From positions 1-64,000 of the forward strand of contig NZ_JAXAVX010000007.1 in the NCBI RefSeq assembly GCF_033949425.1: a stretch of DNA of 64,000 nucleotides. The letters are read 5' to 3'. The position numbers and the translations under genes were made by a program. Positions 6,965 through 15,872 of the stretch are shown piece after piece. The notes beneath the pieces are model-generated. The model worked only from the letters and a program-made list of their open reading frames with translations, was not told where the DNA came from and ran no database searches. Origin of the DNA: Patulibacter brassicae. GTDB lineage: Bacteria; Actinomycetota; Thermoleophilia; Solirubrobacterales; Solirubrobacteraceae. The number at the start of each line of letters is the position of its first letter. Position 1 is the stretch's first letter.

Positions 6965-7395
6965 TCATCGAGCCCTGGCGCAGCACCTTGCGCAGGTACG
7001 CCCGGCGCTTCGGCCGGTTGGATGCGAGCCGACGGCGATCCGCGCGAGCAGCACGCCGATGCGCGCCGCCGCCGCGGCCGCCTTCGTCGACCAGCCGGGC
7101 ACCTTCGCCCACGAACCGCCGTGGCGGTACTTCACTCGTCGGGCGGCGAGCAGCCGGTCGACGGCCTCGCGCTCGCCCTTCGTCAGCAGCCCGTACCGCG
7201 GATCGGCCTCGTGCTTCGCGACGCCCGGACGGCAGTCGACGTCGTCGATGCGCCCGAGGCAGCGGCGCCGATCGTTGAGCCCGTTCGTGCCGCCGTTGAT
7301 CCGCCGCGTCACGCCGACGAAGTCGCCTGCGTCGGCGAGGGCGTTCAGGCCCCGGGTGCGCCAGTACCACGCGGCGATGCGCCAGCGCGTCGAGG
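6965..7395 (-). pseudogene. Remnant of a GH19 chitinase/endolysin-like gene abutting tRNA-Arg
   Basis: Reading away from the tRNA, this frame encodes ADAGDFVGVTRRINGGTNGL followed by NDRRRCLGRI. That is the C-terminal signature of GH19 chitinase-type lysozymes (VTRRINGG.NG). The catalytic N-terminal half is missing: the frame simply emerges from the 3' end of the tRNA gene with no start codon or ribosome site. Further on, the sensible reading appears to shift frame (RPKRRAYLRKVLRQG lies in another frame), suggesting a frameshift too. A phage-type lysin cut off at a tRNA end is what an old integration at the tRNA would leave. Confidence 0.55.
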
Positions 7396-7467
7396 TGCCC
7401 CCAGCAGGATTCGAACCTGCGCACACGGTTTAGGAAACCGATGCTCTATCCCCTGAGCTATGGGGGC
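7396..7467 (-). tRNA. tRNA-Arg (anticodon CCT)
   Basis: The minus strand gives acceptor GCCCCCA pairing with TGGGGGC, D-arm GCTC/GAGC, anticodon arm TCGGT-TTCCTAA-ACCGT with anticodon CCT (reads AGG, Arg), T-arm GCAGG-TTCGAAT-CCTGC and discriminator A. CCA is not encoded. It is 72 nt. The 3' end is adjacent to a truncated GH19-like frame and the small island operon, consistent with use as an integration site. Confidence 0.95.
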
Positions 7468-7575
7468 GGCAGGCGGGAGGGTACCCGCCCAGGGGCGCCG
7501 GAGGCCCGGTCCACGCGCGGGCGCGCGGCCGGCGGGGCACGGCGATCGACGGCGCGCTCGACTAGCCTGGACGGC

Positions 7576-8772
7576 GTGTCCGAGCCCGTGATCCCGCCCG
7601 TTCGCGAGGTCGAGGACGGGCCGCTCGGCGAGGTCCGCCTGCGGGCGCGGGACGTGGCGGCGGCGATCGCGCCGGACGCCGCGCGGTGGGACGCCGAGGA
7701 CCGCTTCCCCGCGCCCTCGTATGCGGCGCTGCGCGACGCGGGGCTCCTGCGGCTCACCGTGCCGGTCGAGCACGGCGGCGACGGGCTCGGCGTGCCCGAG
7801 GCCTGCGCGGTGCTCGAGGAGCTCGCCGGCTCGTGCTTCGCCTCCGCGATGCTCGCGCAGCTCTACCTCAACGGGCCGCCACGGGCGATCGACCGGCTCG
7901 GCACGCCGCAGCAGCGGGCGACGCACCTGCCGGAGGTCGCCGCCGGCCGGCGGCTGATCGCGATCGCGATCACCGAGCGGGACGCCGGGTCCGCGGCGAC
8001 CGAGCTCACCACGACGCTCACGCCCGACGGGACGGGCGGCTTCCGGCTCGACGGCGCCAAGTGCTACACGACCGGCGGGCACGCCGCCGACGTCGTGCTC
8101 GTCTTCGCGCGGCTCGCCGGCACCGCCGGATCGCGGGGGATCGGCGCGGTCCTCGTCGACCGGGCCGCGGAGGGGTTCTCCAGTCGCGAGTCCGAGCCGA
8201 AGATGGGCGGTCGCGGGATGGCCGAGGCGGACCTGCGCTTCGACGCCGTGCGGATCGACGCCGGGGACGTCCTCGTCCCGCCCGACGGCGGCTCGTCGGC
8301 CGGCGCGGCGCTCATGCTGCGCCAGTTCAACCCCGAGCGGTGCGGCAACGCCGCGATGACGCTCGGCTGCGCCGGCACCGCGCTGGAGCTCTCGCTGCGC
8401 CACGTCCGCGCGCGCCGCCAGTTCGGGCGCGAGCTCGCCGAGTTCCAGGGCCTGCAGTGGAAGCTCGCCGACATGGCGATCCGGCTCGACGGCGCGCGCC
8501 TGCTGCTCGCTCGGGCGGCCTCCTCCGACGAGGCGGGGTTCCCCGCCACCCGCGCGACCGCGATGGCGAAGGTCGCCGCGAACGAGGCCGCGGAGTGGAT
8601 CTGCGCCCAGGCGATCCAGCTCCACGGTCACGCCGGCTACACCCGCGCGCTGCCGCTCGAGCGGCTCTACCGCGACGCGCGCGGCATGTCGCTGGCCGGC
8701 GGCACCGTCGAGATCATGCGCAACGTCCTGGCCGGCGAGCTGCTCGGCCGGCGCTTCTCGCAGCGCGCCTGA
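7576..8772 (+). CDS. Acyl-CoA dehydrogenase family protein
   Basis: 398 aa, the usual length for a flavin acyl-CoA dehydrogenase, which oxidises acyl-CoA to 2-enoyl-CoA with FAD. The N-terminal helical domain (1-125), beta domain (ITERDAGSAATEL, then KCYTTGGHAADVVLVFA) and C-terminal helical domain (RARRQFGRELAEFQGLQWKLA, QLHGHAGYTRALPLERLYRD) are all present. The loop that carries the catalytic Glu in medium-chain enzymes reads SLAGGTVEI, so the Glu is Gly. E254 in QFNPERCGN sits where isovaleryl-CoA and long-chain dehydrogenases place the base instead. The GTG at 7576 gives the family N-terminus. Confidence 0.92.
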   Translation: MSEPVIPPVREVEDGPLGEVRLRARDVAAAIAPDAARWDAEDRFPAPSYAALRDAGLLRLTVPVEHGGDGLGVPEACAVLEELAGSCFASAMLAQLYLNGPPRAIDRLGTPQQRATHLPEVAAGRRLIAIAITERDAGSAATELTTTLTPDGTGGFRLDGAKCYTTGGHAADVVLVFARLAGTAGSRGIGAVLVDRAAEGFSSRESEPKMGGRGMAEADLRFDAVRIDAGDVLVPPDGGSSAGAALMLRQFNPERCGNAAMTLGCAGTALELSLRHVRARRQFGRELAEFQGLQWKLADMAIRLDGARLLLARAASSDEAGFPATRATAMAKVAANEAAEWICAQAIQLHGHAGYTRALPLERLYRDARGMSLAGGTVEIMRNVLAGELLGRRFSQRA

Positions 8773-8814
8773 GTCCTCTTCCTCCTCGCCCATCCGCGCG
8801 CCCACCGCGAGCCC

Positions 8815-8837
8815 CCGGGCGCATCGCGTGCGCCCGG
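8815..8837 (+). terminator. Hairpin after the acyl-CoA dehydrogenase
   Basis: CCGGGCGCA (8815-8823), loop TCGCG, TGCGCCCGG (8829-8837): a perfect 9-bp stem 43 nt after the stop. Likely terminator. Confidence 0.5.
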
Positions 8838-8853
8838 CCCCGGGGGCGCCCCC

Positions 8854-8906
8854 GACACGCCAGGTGGCACCCGCCGGGACCGCCGTCGACCGGCGGGCGG
8901 CGTGTC
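8854..8906. promoter_or_regulatory. Nested inverted repeat upstream of the surface-protein gene
   Basis: An outer arm GACACGCC (8854-8861) pairs with GGCGTGTC (8899-8906). Inside it CCCGCCGG (8870-8877) pairs with CCGGCGGG (8890-8897). The structure ends 95 nt before the ATG at 9001. It could be an mRNA 5' structure, an operator or a second terminator. The pairing is seen; the function is not known. Confidence 0.4.
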
Positions 8907-9000
8907 GCGCGGCCCCGAGCGGTCAGAATGCCCGGGCCGCGGCCGATCACCGGATCGGAGCCCCGTCGGCGGCCGCTCGCCAGACCAGCTCCGAGACCCC

Positions 9001-11493
9001 ATGACGCCTCCCGCCTCGCTCCGTCCATCCGCGCCGCGCCTCGTCGTGCTGGTGACGCTCCTCGCCGGCGCCCTGCTGCTGCTCCTGGGCGGCCGCGACG
9101 TCGCGCCGGCGACCGCGGCGCCCGTCCGGTGCGAGACCGCGCCGCTCGGCGCCGCGACCGGCTGGACCGAGTTCGTCGCCGGGGACGGCCGCCGCGGCTC
9201 GGAGTCCGAGGGCGCGATCGCCTACGGCGGCTCGCTGCAGGCCGGCGGGATGACCGTCGGCACGCGCCTCTCCGCCGCGGCCGCGACGCCGACGCTCGTC
9301 GTCGCCGGCACGGGCGGCTCGTTCAACCTGCAGCGCGGCAGCGCCTACGTCGGGACGCTCACCGGGCACATCAACTTCAACGGCGGCGGCAGCCGGCTGG
9401 CGACCAACCCGCTCGACCTCCCCGCGGCGTTCGTCGCGCTGCGCGACGCGTCGGCCCGCTGGGGCGCGCTGCCGAGCACGGGGACCGCGTCGGTCGTCGA
9501 CTCCGATGCGACGGTCACGCCGATGGGGGGCAACGTCCTGCTGCTCACCGGCACGAACAGCGACCTGAACGTCTTCACCGTCACCCGCGGGCAGCTGACC
9601 GGCATCCGGGCGACGTTCATCGACACGCCCGCCGGCTCGACGACGCTCATCAACGTCCTCGGCGCCGATCCGGTGACCGTCAACGGCGAGATCCGCTACC
9701 GCTCCGGCAACAGCTTCATCCAGTCCAGCGACGGCACGACCCAGCGCAACGCGACGACGCTCTGGAACCTGCCGGCCGCGACGGGGATGACCCTCAGCAC
9801 GAACGCCGCCTACGGCGGATCGATCCTCGCCCCGCGAGCCCAGGTCGTCGCGCAGAGCATCGGCCACAACCTCGGCCAGGTCATCGCGCAGGGCTTCTCG
9901 TCGAGCTACGAGACCCACCAGCACCTCTTCACCGGCTGCCTCCCGACGGCGGAGGCCCCCGCCACCCCGGCCGAGCTCCTGACGACGAAGGGCGTGGACC
10001 GCACCACGGCCGTGCCCGGCGAGGTCGCGACCTTCGCCCTCGGCGCGACGAACCGCGGCGGCACGGCCGCCGCCGACGTCGTGCTGACCGACGTCGTGCC
10101 GGCGGGCCTGACGATCGGGACGCTGCCCTCCGGCTGCACGCGCGACGGGCGAACCGTCCGCTGCGTCGCAGGCACCCTCGTCCCCGGCGACGGCGCGACC
10201 TTCCGGATCCCGGTCACGGTCGAGGCCCCGTCGACCCCGATCGGCGGCGGCGCGGACCGGATCACGCCCTACAAGGTCCAGTCGGACTGGACGCTCGACG
10301 GTGGTGCGTCGACGACGGTCAGCCTCGCCTGCCGCGCCGGGGACCTGCTCGGCGACGGCTCCGTGCGCGTCGTCGACATCGACCCCCAGTACGGTGACGA
10401 CCGCGGCGCGATCGAGGTACGCCGCGCGACCGCGACGGCTCCCGGGACCTTCGACGCGGTGCTCGTGCACCACGGCCGCGGCCGGGCGCAGGGGCGCCTG
10501 CACCTCGCCTGCCTGCCGGCCGCCACCGACGGCGGACGCGGGCTGCGCACGGCCGCGCCGGTCGTCACGACGGCGACGCTCCCCGCCGGCACCCACGAGC
10601 TGCCGCTGGCCTGCGGCACCGATCGGATCGCGATCCGCCCCGGCATCGACGTCGTGCGCGGCAGCGCCCGGATCGTCGGGTCGCGGGCCACCGACGACGG
10701 CGCGACGCGGCGGCTCGTCGTCGAGGTCGGCCCCGATGGCGCCGACCTGACCGTCTCGGCCGGCTGCCTCGAGCGACAGACCGCCGCGGACCGCGGCGCC
10801 GTGCGGCTCGGATGGACGACGATCAGCCGCACCGTCGTCGTGCCCGCGGGCGCGACGGTCGACGAGCAGCTCATCTGCGGCGAGCAGCAGAAGGGGATCG
10901 TGGCCGGCTGGACCCTGGCTCCGGGCGTCGTGCTGGCCGGTCACGAGCCCCAGATCAAGTCGCGGGTCTTCACGCTGTCCAGCACCGGGACCGCGCCTCG
11001 GCCCGTCGAGCTCCAGCTCCTCTGCCTCGACGACCGAACGGGCGACCCGACGGCCATCGGCAGCGGCAGCGCGCAGCTCGTGAACACCGTGAACGCGACC
11101 TCGACGACGCCGCAGGGACCCGGAGCCGTGCTCTCGGCGACCGCGACCGTCACCCGGACGAGCGGCGCCGCGACCCGGGGCGCCGTGCGCACCGCGACGC
11201 TGCGCAGCAGGAACGTCGACGTCGTCCTGCGCTGCGCGAAGGGCTGCAGCGGCGTGGCCACCGTGCGGACCGCCGAGCGCCTGCGCACGAGCGGCCGGAC
11301 GTACCGGGCGAAGGCGCGGATCGGGGCGCGGCGGTTCGTCACGCGCCCCGCGCGCACGACGACCGTGTCCGTGCGCGTGCCCACGAGGGTCCGCGCGGCC
11401 CTGCGCCGGACCCGCGGCGCCCAGGTCGAGGTCGTCCTGCGCGACGCGCAGGGCCGCCGCGCCTACCGCACGGTCGGCCTGCGCAAGCGGTAG
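9001..11493 (+). CDS. Secreted choice-of-anchor A family surface protein with a DUF11 domain
   Basis: 830 aa. A signal peptide with hydrophobic core LVVLVTLLAGALLLLLGG ends near AAPVRC. Residues about 40-310 form a choice-of-anchor A domain (beta-helix-like, with NLQRGSAYVG and YGGSILAPRAQVVAQ segments) found in exported adhesin-like proteins. A DUF11 repeat follows (TAVPGEVATFALGATNRGGTAAADVVLTDVVPAGL, about residues 333-420). The remaining half is cysteine-containing, strand-rich and ends in a basic tail (GLRKR). There is no LPxTG or C-terminal helix, so attachment is not obvious. ATG 9001 is chosen for the signal peptide; it is bounded by two hairpins upstream and strong terminators downstream. 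Confidence 0.8.
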   Translation: MTPPASLRPSAPRLVVLVTLLAGALLLLLGGRDVAPATAAPVRCETAPLGAATGWTEFVAGDGRRGSESEGAIAYGGSLQAGGMTVGTRLSAAAATPTLVVAGTGGSFNLQRGSAYVGTLTGHINFNGGGSRLATNPLDLPAAFVALRDASARWGALPSTGTASVVDSDATVTPMGGNVLLLTGTNSDLNVFTVTRGQLTGIRATFIDTPAGSTTLINVLGADPVTVNGEIRYRSGNSFIQSSDGTTQRNATTLWNLPAATGMTLSTNAAYGGSILAPRAQVVAQSIGHNLGQVIAQGFSSSYETHQHLFTGCLPTAEAPATPAELLTTKGVDRTTAVPGEVATFALGATNRGGTAAADVVLTDVVPAGLTIGTLPSGCTRDGRTVRCVAGTLVPGDGATFRIPVTVEAPSTPIGGGADRITPYKVQSDWTLDGGASTTVSLACRAGDLLGDGSVRVVDIDPQYGDDRGAIEVRRATATAPGTFDAVLVHHGRGRAQGRLHLACLPAATDGGRGLRTAAPVVTTATLPAGTHELPLACGTDRIAIRPGIDVVRGSARIVGSRATDDGATRRLVVEVGPDGADLTVSAGCLERQTAADRGAVRLGWTTISRTVVVPAGATVDEQLICGEQQKGIVAGWTLAPGVVLAGHEPQIKSRVFTLSSTGTAPRPVELQLLCLDDRTGDPTAIGSGSAQLVNTVNATSTTPQGPGAVLSATATVTRTSGAATRGAVRTATLRSRNVDVVLRCAKGCSGVATVRTAERLRTSGRTYRAKARIGARRFVTRPARTTTVSVRVPTRVRAALRRTRGAQVEVVLRDAQGRRAYRTVGLRKR

Positions 11494-11562
11494 GGGCCCG
11501 GCCGAGAGCGGGCCCTTCGGGACGCGTCGCGTGAGCCCCGGCCCCCGGGGCTCACGCGACGC
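11494..11562. terminator. Double hairpin, bidirectional terminator between convergent genes
   Basis: The first hairpin is GGGCCC with its palindromic partner between 11494 and 11515. The second is an 18-bp perfect stem, 11524-11541 with 11545-11562, and a CCC loop. It is the strongest hairpin in the window, placed between two convergent genes, so it can stop transcription from both sides. Confidence 0.8.
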
Positions 11563-11603
11563 ACCAGCCGTCCGGGGCGGCGCGGCAGCCGGCGCGCCGC
11601 GCG

Positions 11604-13094
11604 TCAGTCGGCGGTCTCGTCGCGCAGCGCGGCGCGGCGGACCTTGCCGGACGCCGTCAGCGGCAGCGCGTCGCGGAACTCGACGATCCGCGGGTACTTG
11701 TACGGCGCCGTGACGCGCTGGACGTGCTGCTGCAGCTCGCGGGCGAGCGCCTCGCCCGGCGCGTGCCCGTCGCGCAGGACGACGACGGCCCGCACGACGC
11801 TCCCGCGCTCGGGATCGGGTGCGCCGACGACCGCGGCCTCGGCGACCGCCGGGTGCTCGACGAGGGCGCTCTCGACCTCGAACGGCCCGATCCGGTACCC
11901 GGCGCTGACGATCACGTCGTCGGCCCGGGACTCGAAGCACAGGTAGCCGTCGGCGTCCTCGCGCACCCGGTCGCCGGTGCGCCACGGCACGCCGCGGTCC
12001 TGAACGACGAGGTCGTCCAGCGGCCGCGCGCCGCCCCGCTCCGGATCGAGGTAGCCGCGGAAGAACGTCGGCACCGTCGCCGGGTCGACGACGAGCTCGC
12101 CGTCGTCGAGCCACAGCCGCACGCCGGGCAGCGCCCGGCCCATCGACCCGGGACGCGCCGCGACGCCGGGCGGGTTGCCGGTCAGCTGACCGGTCTCCGT
12201 CTGCCCGAACCCGTCGCGCACGTCGAGCCCCGTCGCGGCCCGCCAGGTCTCCAGCACCTCGGGGTTCAGCGCCTCGCCCGCCGCGACGAGCCCGCGCAGG
12301 GACGGCAGCGGCCGCAGCTCGGCGCGCTTGGCGACGATCCGGTACTCCGTCGGCGCCATGCACAGGACGTCGACCTGCTCCTGGGCGACGAGCGCGAGCC
12401 GCTCGTCCGGGTCGAACCGGGCGTCGTGCAGCAGGCCGGCCGCGCCGCGGATCCACGGGGCGATGAAGACGTTGCGCGCGGACTTCGACCAGCCGCTGGC
12501 GGCGGTGCACCAGACGAGCTGCCCCGGCTCGGGCGCCAGCCAGCCGCCGGCCTGCAGGCGCTGCCCGGTGAGGTAGCGCTGGGCGTGGACCACGGCCTTC
12601 GGCGTCCCGGTCGACCCGCTCGTGAACGTGATGAGGCACGGGTCCTCGTCGTCGAGCTCGGCCGCGGGCGGCGCGGCGTGGTCGTAGAGCGCCGGATCGG
12701 GGACGAGCAGCACCGCGGGGTCGATCGACACCGCCGTCAGGGCGTCCTCCAGCGCGGTCCGGTTGCGCTCGTCGCAGACGACGGCGACCGGGCGGGCCAC
12801 CCGCAGCCGCGACGCGAGGTCGGCCGGGCGCAGCTGCTCGGTGCACGGCAGGACGACCGCGCCGAGCCGGAAGCAGGCGACCATCGCCTCGACCCACTCG
12901 ACGCGGTTGCCGACGAGGGTCAGGACGACGTCGCCCCGACGCGCGCCGGCCGCCTGCAGCGCCCCCGCGAGGGCGCCGCTGCGGGCGTCGACGTCGCCGA
13001 AGGTCCATTCGCGGCGCCCCCCGTCGCGGCGGAGCTCGACGAGCGCCCGGGCCGCGGGATCCCGGCCGCCGACGACGTCGCGCGCGAAGTTCAC
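11604..13094 (-). CDS. Medium-chain acyl-CoA synthetase (AMP-binding, acetyl-CoA synthetase-like)
   Basis: 496 aa of the ANL adenylating superfamily. It activates a carboxylic acid with ATP to an acyl-adenylate and then transfers it to CoA. Motifs: P-loop TFTSGSTGTPKAVVHAQR, the aromatic/adenine motif GFGQTETG, YxxGD-type WRTGDRV, hinge region SAGYRIGPFEVES, and the catalytic lysine near the C-terminus in LTASGKVRRAAL. Sequence features such as GWSKSARNVFIAPW resemble medium-chain acyl-CoA synthetases. The GTG at 13094 gives the normal N-terminus. It lies 37 nt after the Usp gene on the same strand and is probably co-transcribed. Confidence 0.9.
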   Translation of the reverse strand: MNFARDVVGGRDPAARALVELRRDGGRREWTFGDVDARSGALAGALQAAGARRGDVVLTLVGNRVEWVEAMVACFRLGAVVLPCTEQLRPADLASRLRVARPVAVVCDERNRTALEDALTAVSIDPAVLLVPDPALYDHAAPPAAELDDEDPCLITFTSGSTGTPKAVVHAQRYLTGQRLQAGGWLAPEPGQLVWCTAASGWSKSARNVFIAPWIRGAAGLLHDARFDPDERLALVAQEQVDVLCMAPTEYRIVAKRAELRPLPSLRGLVAAGEALNPEVLETWRAATGLDVRDGFGQTETGQLTGNPPGVAARPGSMGRALPGVRLWLDDGELVVDPATVPTFFRGYLDPERGGARPLDDLVVQDRGVPWRTGDRVREDADGYLCFESRADDVIVSAGYRIGPFEVESALVEHPAVAEAAVVGAPDPERGSVVRAVVVLRDGHAPGEALARELQQHVQRVTAPYKYPRIVEFRDALPLTASGKVRRAALRDETAD

Positions 13095-13131
13095 GCGCGG
13101 CGCCCGCGACGCCGGTGCGGGGCGGCGGCCG

Positions 13132-13992
13132 TCACTCCCCGGTGCCGCGCGGGACGATGAGCATCGGGCAGCGGACGTGACGCACGGCCTTCGCGCTGAC
13201 GGAGCCGAGCAGCACGCGGCGGACCGGCCCGTAGCCGCGCGATCCCAGGACGAGGAGGTCGAGGTGCTCGCCCGCGCGACCGAGCTCGATCGCGGCGTCG
13301 CCCTCGACGACCTCCACCTCGACCTCGACGCCGTCGATCGCCTCGGCGCGCTCGCGCATCTCGGCGACGAACCCGTCGCGGACCTCCTGCAGCGTCTGCG
13401 AGCCGACCGCCCCGAAGTACCAGAGCAGCTCGGTGCCGATGACGTGGATGAGCCGCAGCGTGCCGCCGGTGAGCCGCGCCGCCTCGACGGCCGCATCGAT
13501 CGCCAGGCCGGCCTCCGCGGAACGGGAGTACGCGGCGCCGATCCGCGGCGCGCCCTCGGTGACCGGCGCGTAGCCGTGCGGGGCCACCGCCACCGCGCAC
13601 GGGGCGGCGTGGAGCACCTGCTCGGTGATGCTGCCCGCCGCGATCCGGCCGAGCACGCCGAGGTGGCTCTCGCCGACGACGATCAGCGCCGCGCCGAGCT
13701 CCTCCGCGCGGCGGTGCAGCGCCGCGGCGGGCGACGACGCCCGGACGACCTCGAACGACACGCCCGCGCGGTCGCCGGCACGCTCGCGCGCGCCCGCGAG
13801 GCGCTCCTCGGCGGCCTCCAGCAGGGCCGCCTCGACCGCGCGGACCGCCGGCTGGTGGCTGTCGCCGACGCTGTCGGCGGTGACCACCACGATCTCCGCG
13901 TCGGCGCGGACGTCGGCGGACCGGAGCGCGAGCTCGAGGGCCGCGCGCCCGCCGGCCCGGCCGTCGTATCCGACGATGATCGTGTGCGCCAC
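13132..13992 (-). CDS. Tandem universal stress protein (UspA, two domains)
   Basis: 286 aa with two Usp domains, about residues 2-142 and 143-286. Both carry the ATP-binding G-x2-G-x9-G-[ST] motif: GESHLGVLGRIAAGS and GSRGYGPVRRVLLGS. ATP-binding Usp proteins of this kind respond to hypoxia, starvation or oxidative stress, often with lipid-metabolism partners. The GTG at 13992 has AGGAG eight bases upstream (AGGAGATCACC). Both domains keep the nucleotide motif, so neither is degenerate. It is followed by the acyl-CoA synthetase gene. Confidence 0.92.
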   Translation of the reverse strand: MAHTIIVGYDGRAGGRAALELALRSADVRADAEIVVVTADSVGDSHQPAVRAVEAALLEAAEERLAGARERAGDRAGVSFEVVRASSPAAALHRRAEELGAALIVVGESHLGVLGRIAAGSITEQVLHAAPCAVAVAPHGYAPVTEGAPRIGAAYSRSAEAGLAIDAAVEAARLTGGTLRLIHVIGTELLWYFGAVGSQTLQEVRDGFVAEMRERAEAIDGVEVEVEVVEGDAAIELGRAGEHLDLLVLGSRGYGPVRRVLLGSVSAKAVRHVRCPMLIVPRGTGE

Positions 13993-14168
13993 GGTGATCT
14001 CCTGGGGTCGTGAGGAGGCGACGGGTCGATCCTCGCACACCCTTCGCGGGGTGAGAGCGCCGGCGCGCCACGCTCGACGGGGGTTCGGCCACCCGGGGGA
14101 GCACCGAGGTCGAACGGACGGCCAGCGACCGCCGCGCGGCCCGCGAGCGATGGCGGATACTGAGGACG

Positions 14169-15767
14169 GTGTCCGCTCCGCGCCCCTCCCTCGTCCTCCT
14201 GCCCCTGCTCGTCGCCGGGCTCCTCGCCGCGCTGGTCCTGCCGGGGCGTGCCGCCGCGGCGAGCACGTGCGCCGCGGCGGTGCGCGCCGCCCTGCCGACG
14301 ACCGACGTCGTCGCGTTCGAGGACGTCCCGCGCGCGACCGTCACCGTGCGGCGCCGGGTCGGCGGCGTGCGCGTCACGGTCCGCCGCGCGGGACGGATCG
14401 TCGCGACCGGGTCCCGCACCGCGAGCGGGCGCGGCCGCCTGCGCGTCCCGCTGACGCTCCGGCGCCGGCCGGTGAGCGGGCGGTTCGAGACGACCGTCAC
14501 CGCGAGGGTCCCCGGCTGCGGCCGCGCGCGCACGTCGACCCGTCAGACCCTGCGGCGCGCCAGCGCGCCGGTCCGGGTCGTGGGCTCGCGGGTGCGGGCC
14601 GTCGCCACGGCCGCCGGCGCGTCGATCGACCTGCGCGTGCGCAGCGTCGGCCGGCGCCGGGTCGCCGGCGTGCGGGCGACACTCCGGGACGGCCGGCGGA
14701 CGATCGGCCGCACGACCGCCGGCCGCACGATCGCCGCGACGGGCACCACGACGCTCACCGTCCCGCTCACCGGCACGCCGGAGAGCGGCCGCTACGTCAT
14801 CGAGCTCCGGGCCGGCGCCTCCACCCGGGCCGTCGCGTCCGCGCAGCCGCTGACGGTCACCGCTCCGCCGAGCGGCGACGCCGCAGCCCCGCCGGCGCCC
14901 AACCCGCCGACGGCCGACGAGCGCGCACGCCAGCGGGCGGTCGTCTCCTGGACGCAGGGCCGCTACCTCGACGCGGACCGCGCCGGCGTCCAGCTGCCGG
15001 GGATCGGCACCGCCCAGATCGTCTGCCGACCGGACACGCAGTGGATCCGCGTCTTCCCGACCGACCCGCGCCGCGAGACGTCGATGCTCACCTGGACCTA
15101 CCGCGACTGGGGCGCCACGCCGGAGAAGGCGCTCCGCGAGGCGCTGCTCACCACCGGCACCGGCCGCGACTTCAACGAGGGCTGGAACAAGTTCACCCCC
15201 GCCGAGAAGCGCTCGACCGGCGAGTTCATCGGGATCGTGACCGACCGCGGGCCGATCGGCGCGCCCGGATCGGCGCCGCTCGCCGCCCCGATCCGGTACC
15301 GCCTGACGTGGAAGTGGGACTTCACCGATCCCGCGACGTCGTCCTGCTCCGCGTCGCTCGACGTCCTCTCGCAGGTCGACGGCGCCGGCGGGGCGCCCGT
15401 CCGCAACGCCCAGGTCGTCTGGGACGGCCGCGAGACGCCGGTCCCGCCGGCCGAGCGCCAGGTGGCCGCGACGGTCGTCCCGGGGATCGGCACCCTCGCG
15501 CTGACCTGTCAGCCGCAGCCCGACGGCCTGCGGCGCGTCGTCCTCGACACCCCCTACGGCGGCACCGTCACGGTGCGCCAGGCCGGCGTCGACGAGACCG
15601 TCGGCTACCCGGCCGGGCCGCTGGCGACCGACCTCGGGCCGAACAGCCAGGTCCAGATCGACGTCGCCGGGGGCGGCAGCGTGCTCGTCTCCTCGCGCTG
15701 GAAGCTCAACGATCCCGACCCGGCGCAGAACTCCTGCGCGCTGGCCGCGATCGCCGAGGGCCGCTGA
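14169..15767 (+). CDS. Secreted protein of unknown function with repeated beta domains
   Basis: 532 aa. A signal peptide (hydrophobic core VLLPLLVAGLLAALVLPG, cleavage near AAA) precedes two Arg/Thr-rich Ig-like segments (about 40-135 and 137-235). A Pro-rich linker (PPSGDAAAPPAPNPP) leads to a C-terminal region (250-532) with two similar halves, each opening with a strand on the pattern PGIGTxxxxCxPD and containing paired cysteines. The half-repeats suggest an internal duplication. No catalytic motif is recognised. The GTG start has GAGGAC just upstream; it is divergent from the Usp gene. Confidence 0.65.
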   Translation: MSAPRPSLVLLPLLVAGLLAALVLPGRAAAASTCAAAVRAALPTTDVVAFEDVPRATVTVRRRVGGVRVTVRRAGRIVATGSRTASGRGRLRVPLTLRRRPVSGRFETTVTARVPGCGRARTSTRQTLRRASAPVRVVGSRVRAVATAAGASIDLRVRSVGRRRVAGVRATLRDGRRTIGRTTAGRTIAATGTTTLTVPLTGTPESGRYVIELRAGASTRAVASAQPLTVTAPPSGDAAAPPAPNPPTADERARQRAVVSWTQGRYLDADRAGVQLPGIGTAQIVCRPDTQWIRVFPTDPRRETSMLTWTYRDWGATPEKALREALLTTGTGRDFNEGWNKFTPAEKRSTGEFIGIVTDRGPIGAPGSAPLAAPIRYRLTWKWDFTDPATSSCSASLDVLSQVDGAGGAPVRNAQVVWDGRETPVPPAERQVAATVVPGIGTLALTCQPQPDGLRRVVLDTPYGGTVTVRQAGVDETVGYPAGPLATDLGPNSQVQIDVAGGGSVLVSSRWKLNDPDPAQNSCALAAIAEGR

Positions 15768-15872
15768 GCCGGCGGCAGCGTCGGGACCCGCCTCCTCGGC
15801 CCGAAGACGCCGTCGCGGGCTCCGTCGTGCCGGCCCGCGTGCCCGTCGCGGGCGGCGTCGCGCGCACGCGGC

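Noticed and set aside
8947..13008. A 1353-aa open frame on the minus strand opposite the surface protein
   Set aside because: Low-complexity Arg/Ala composition, and it crosses the bidirectional terminator; both strands carry better genes.
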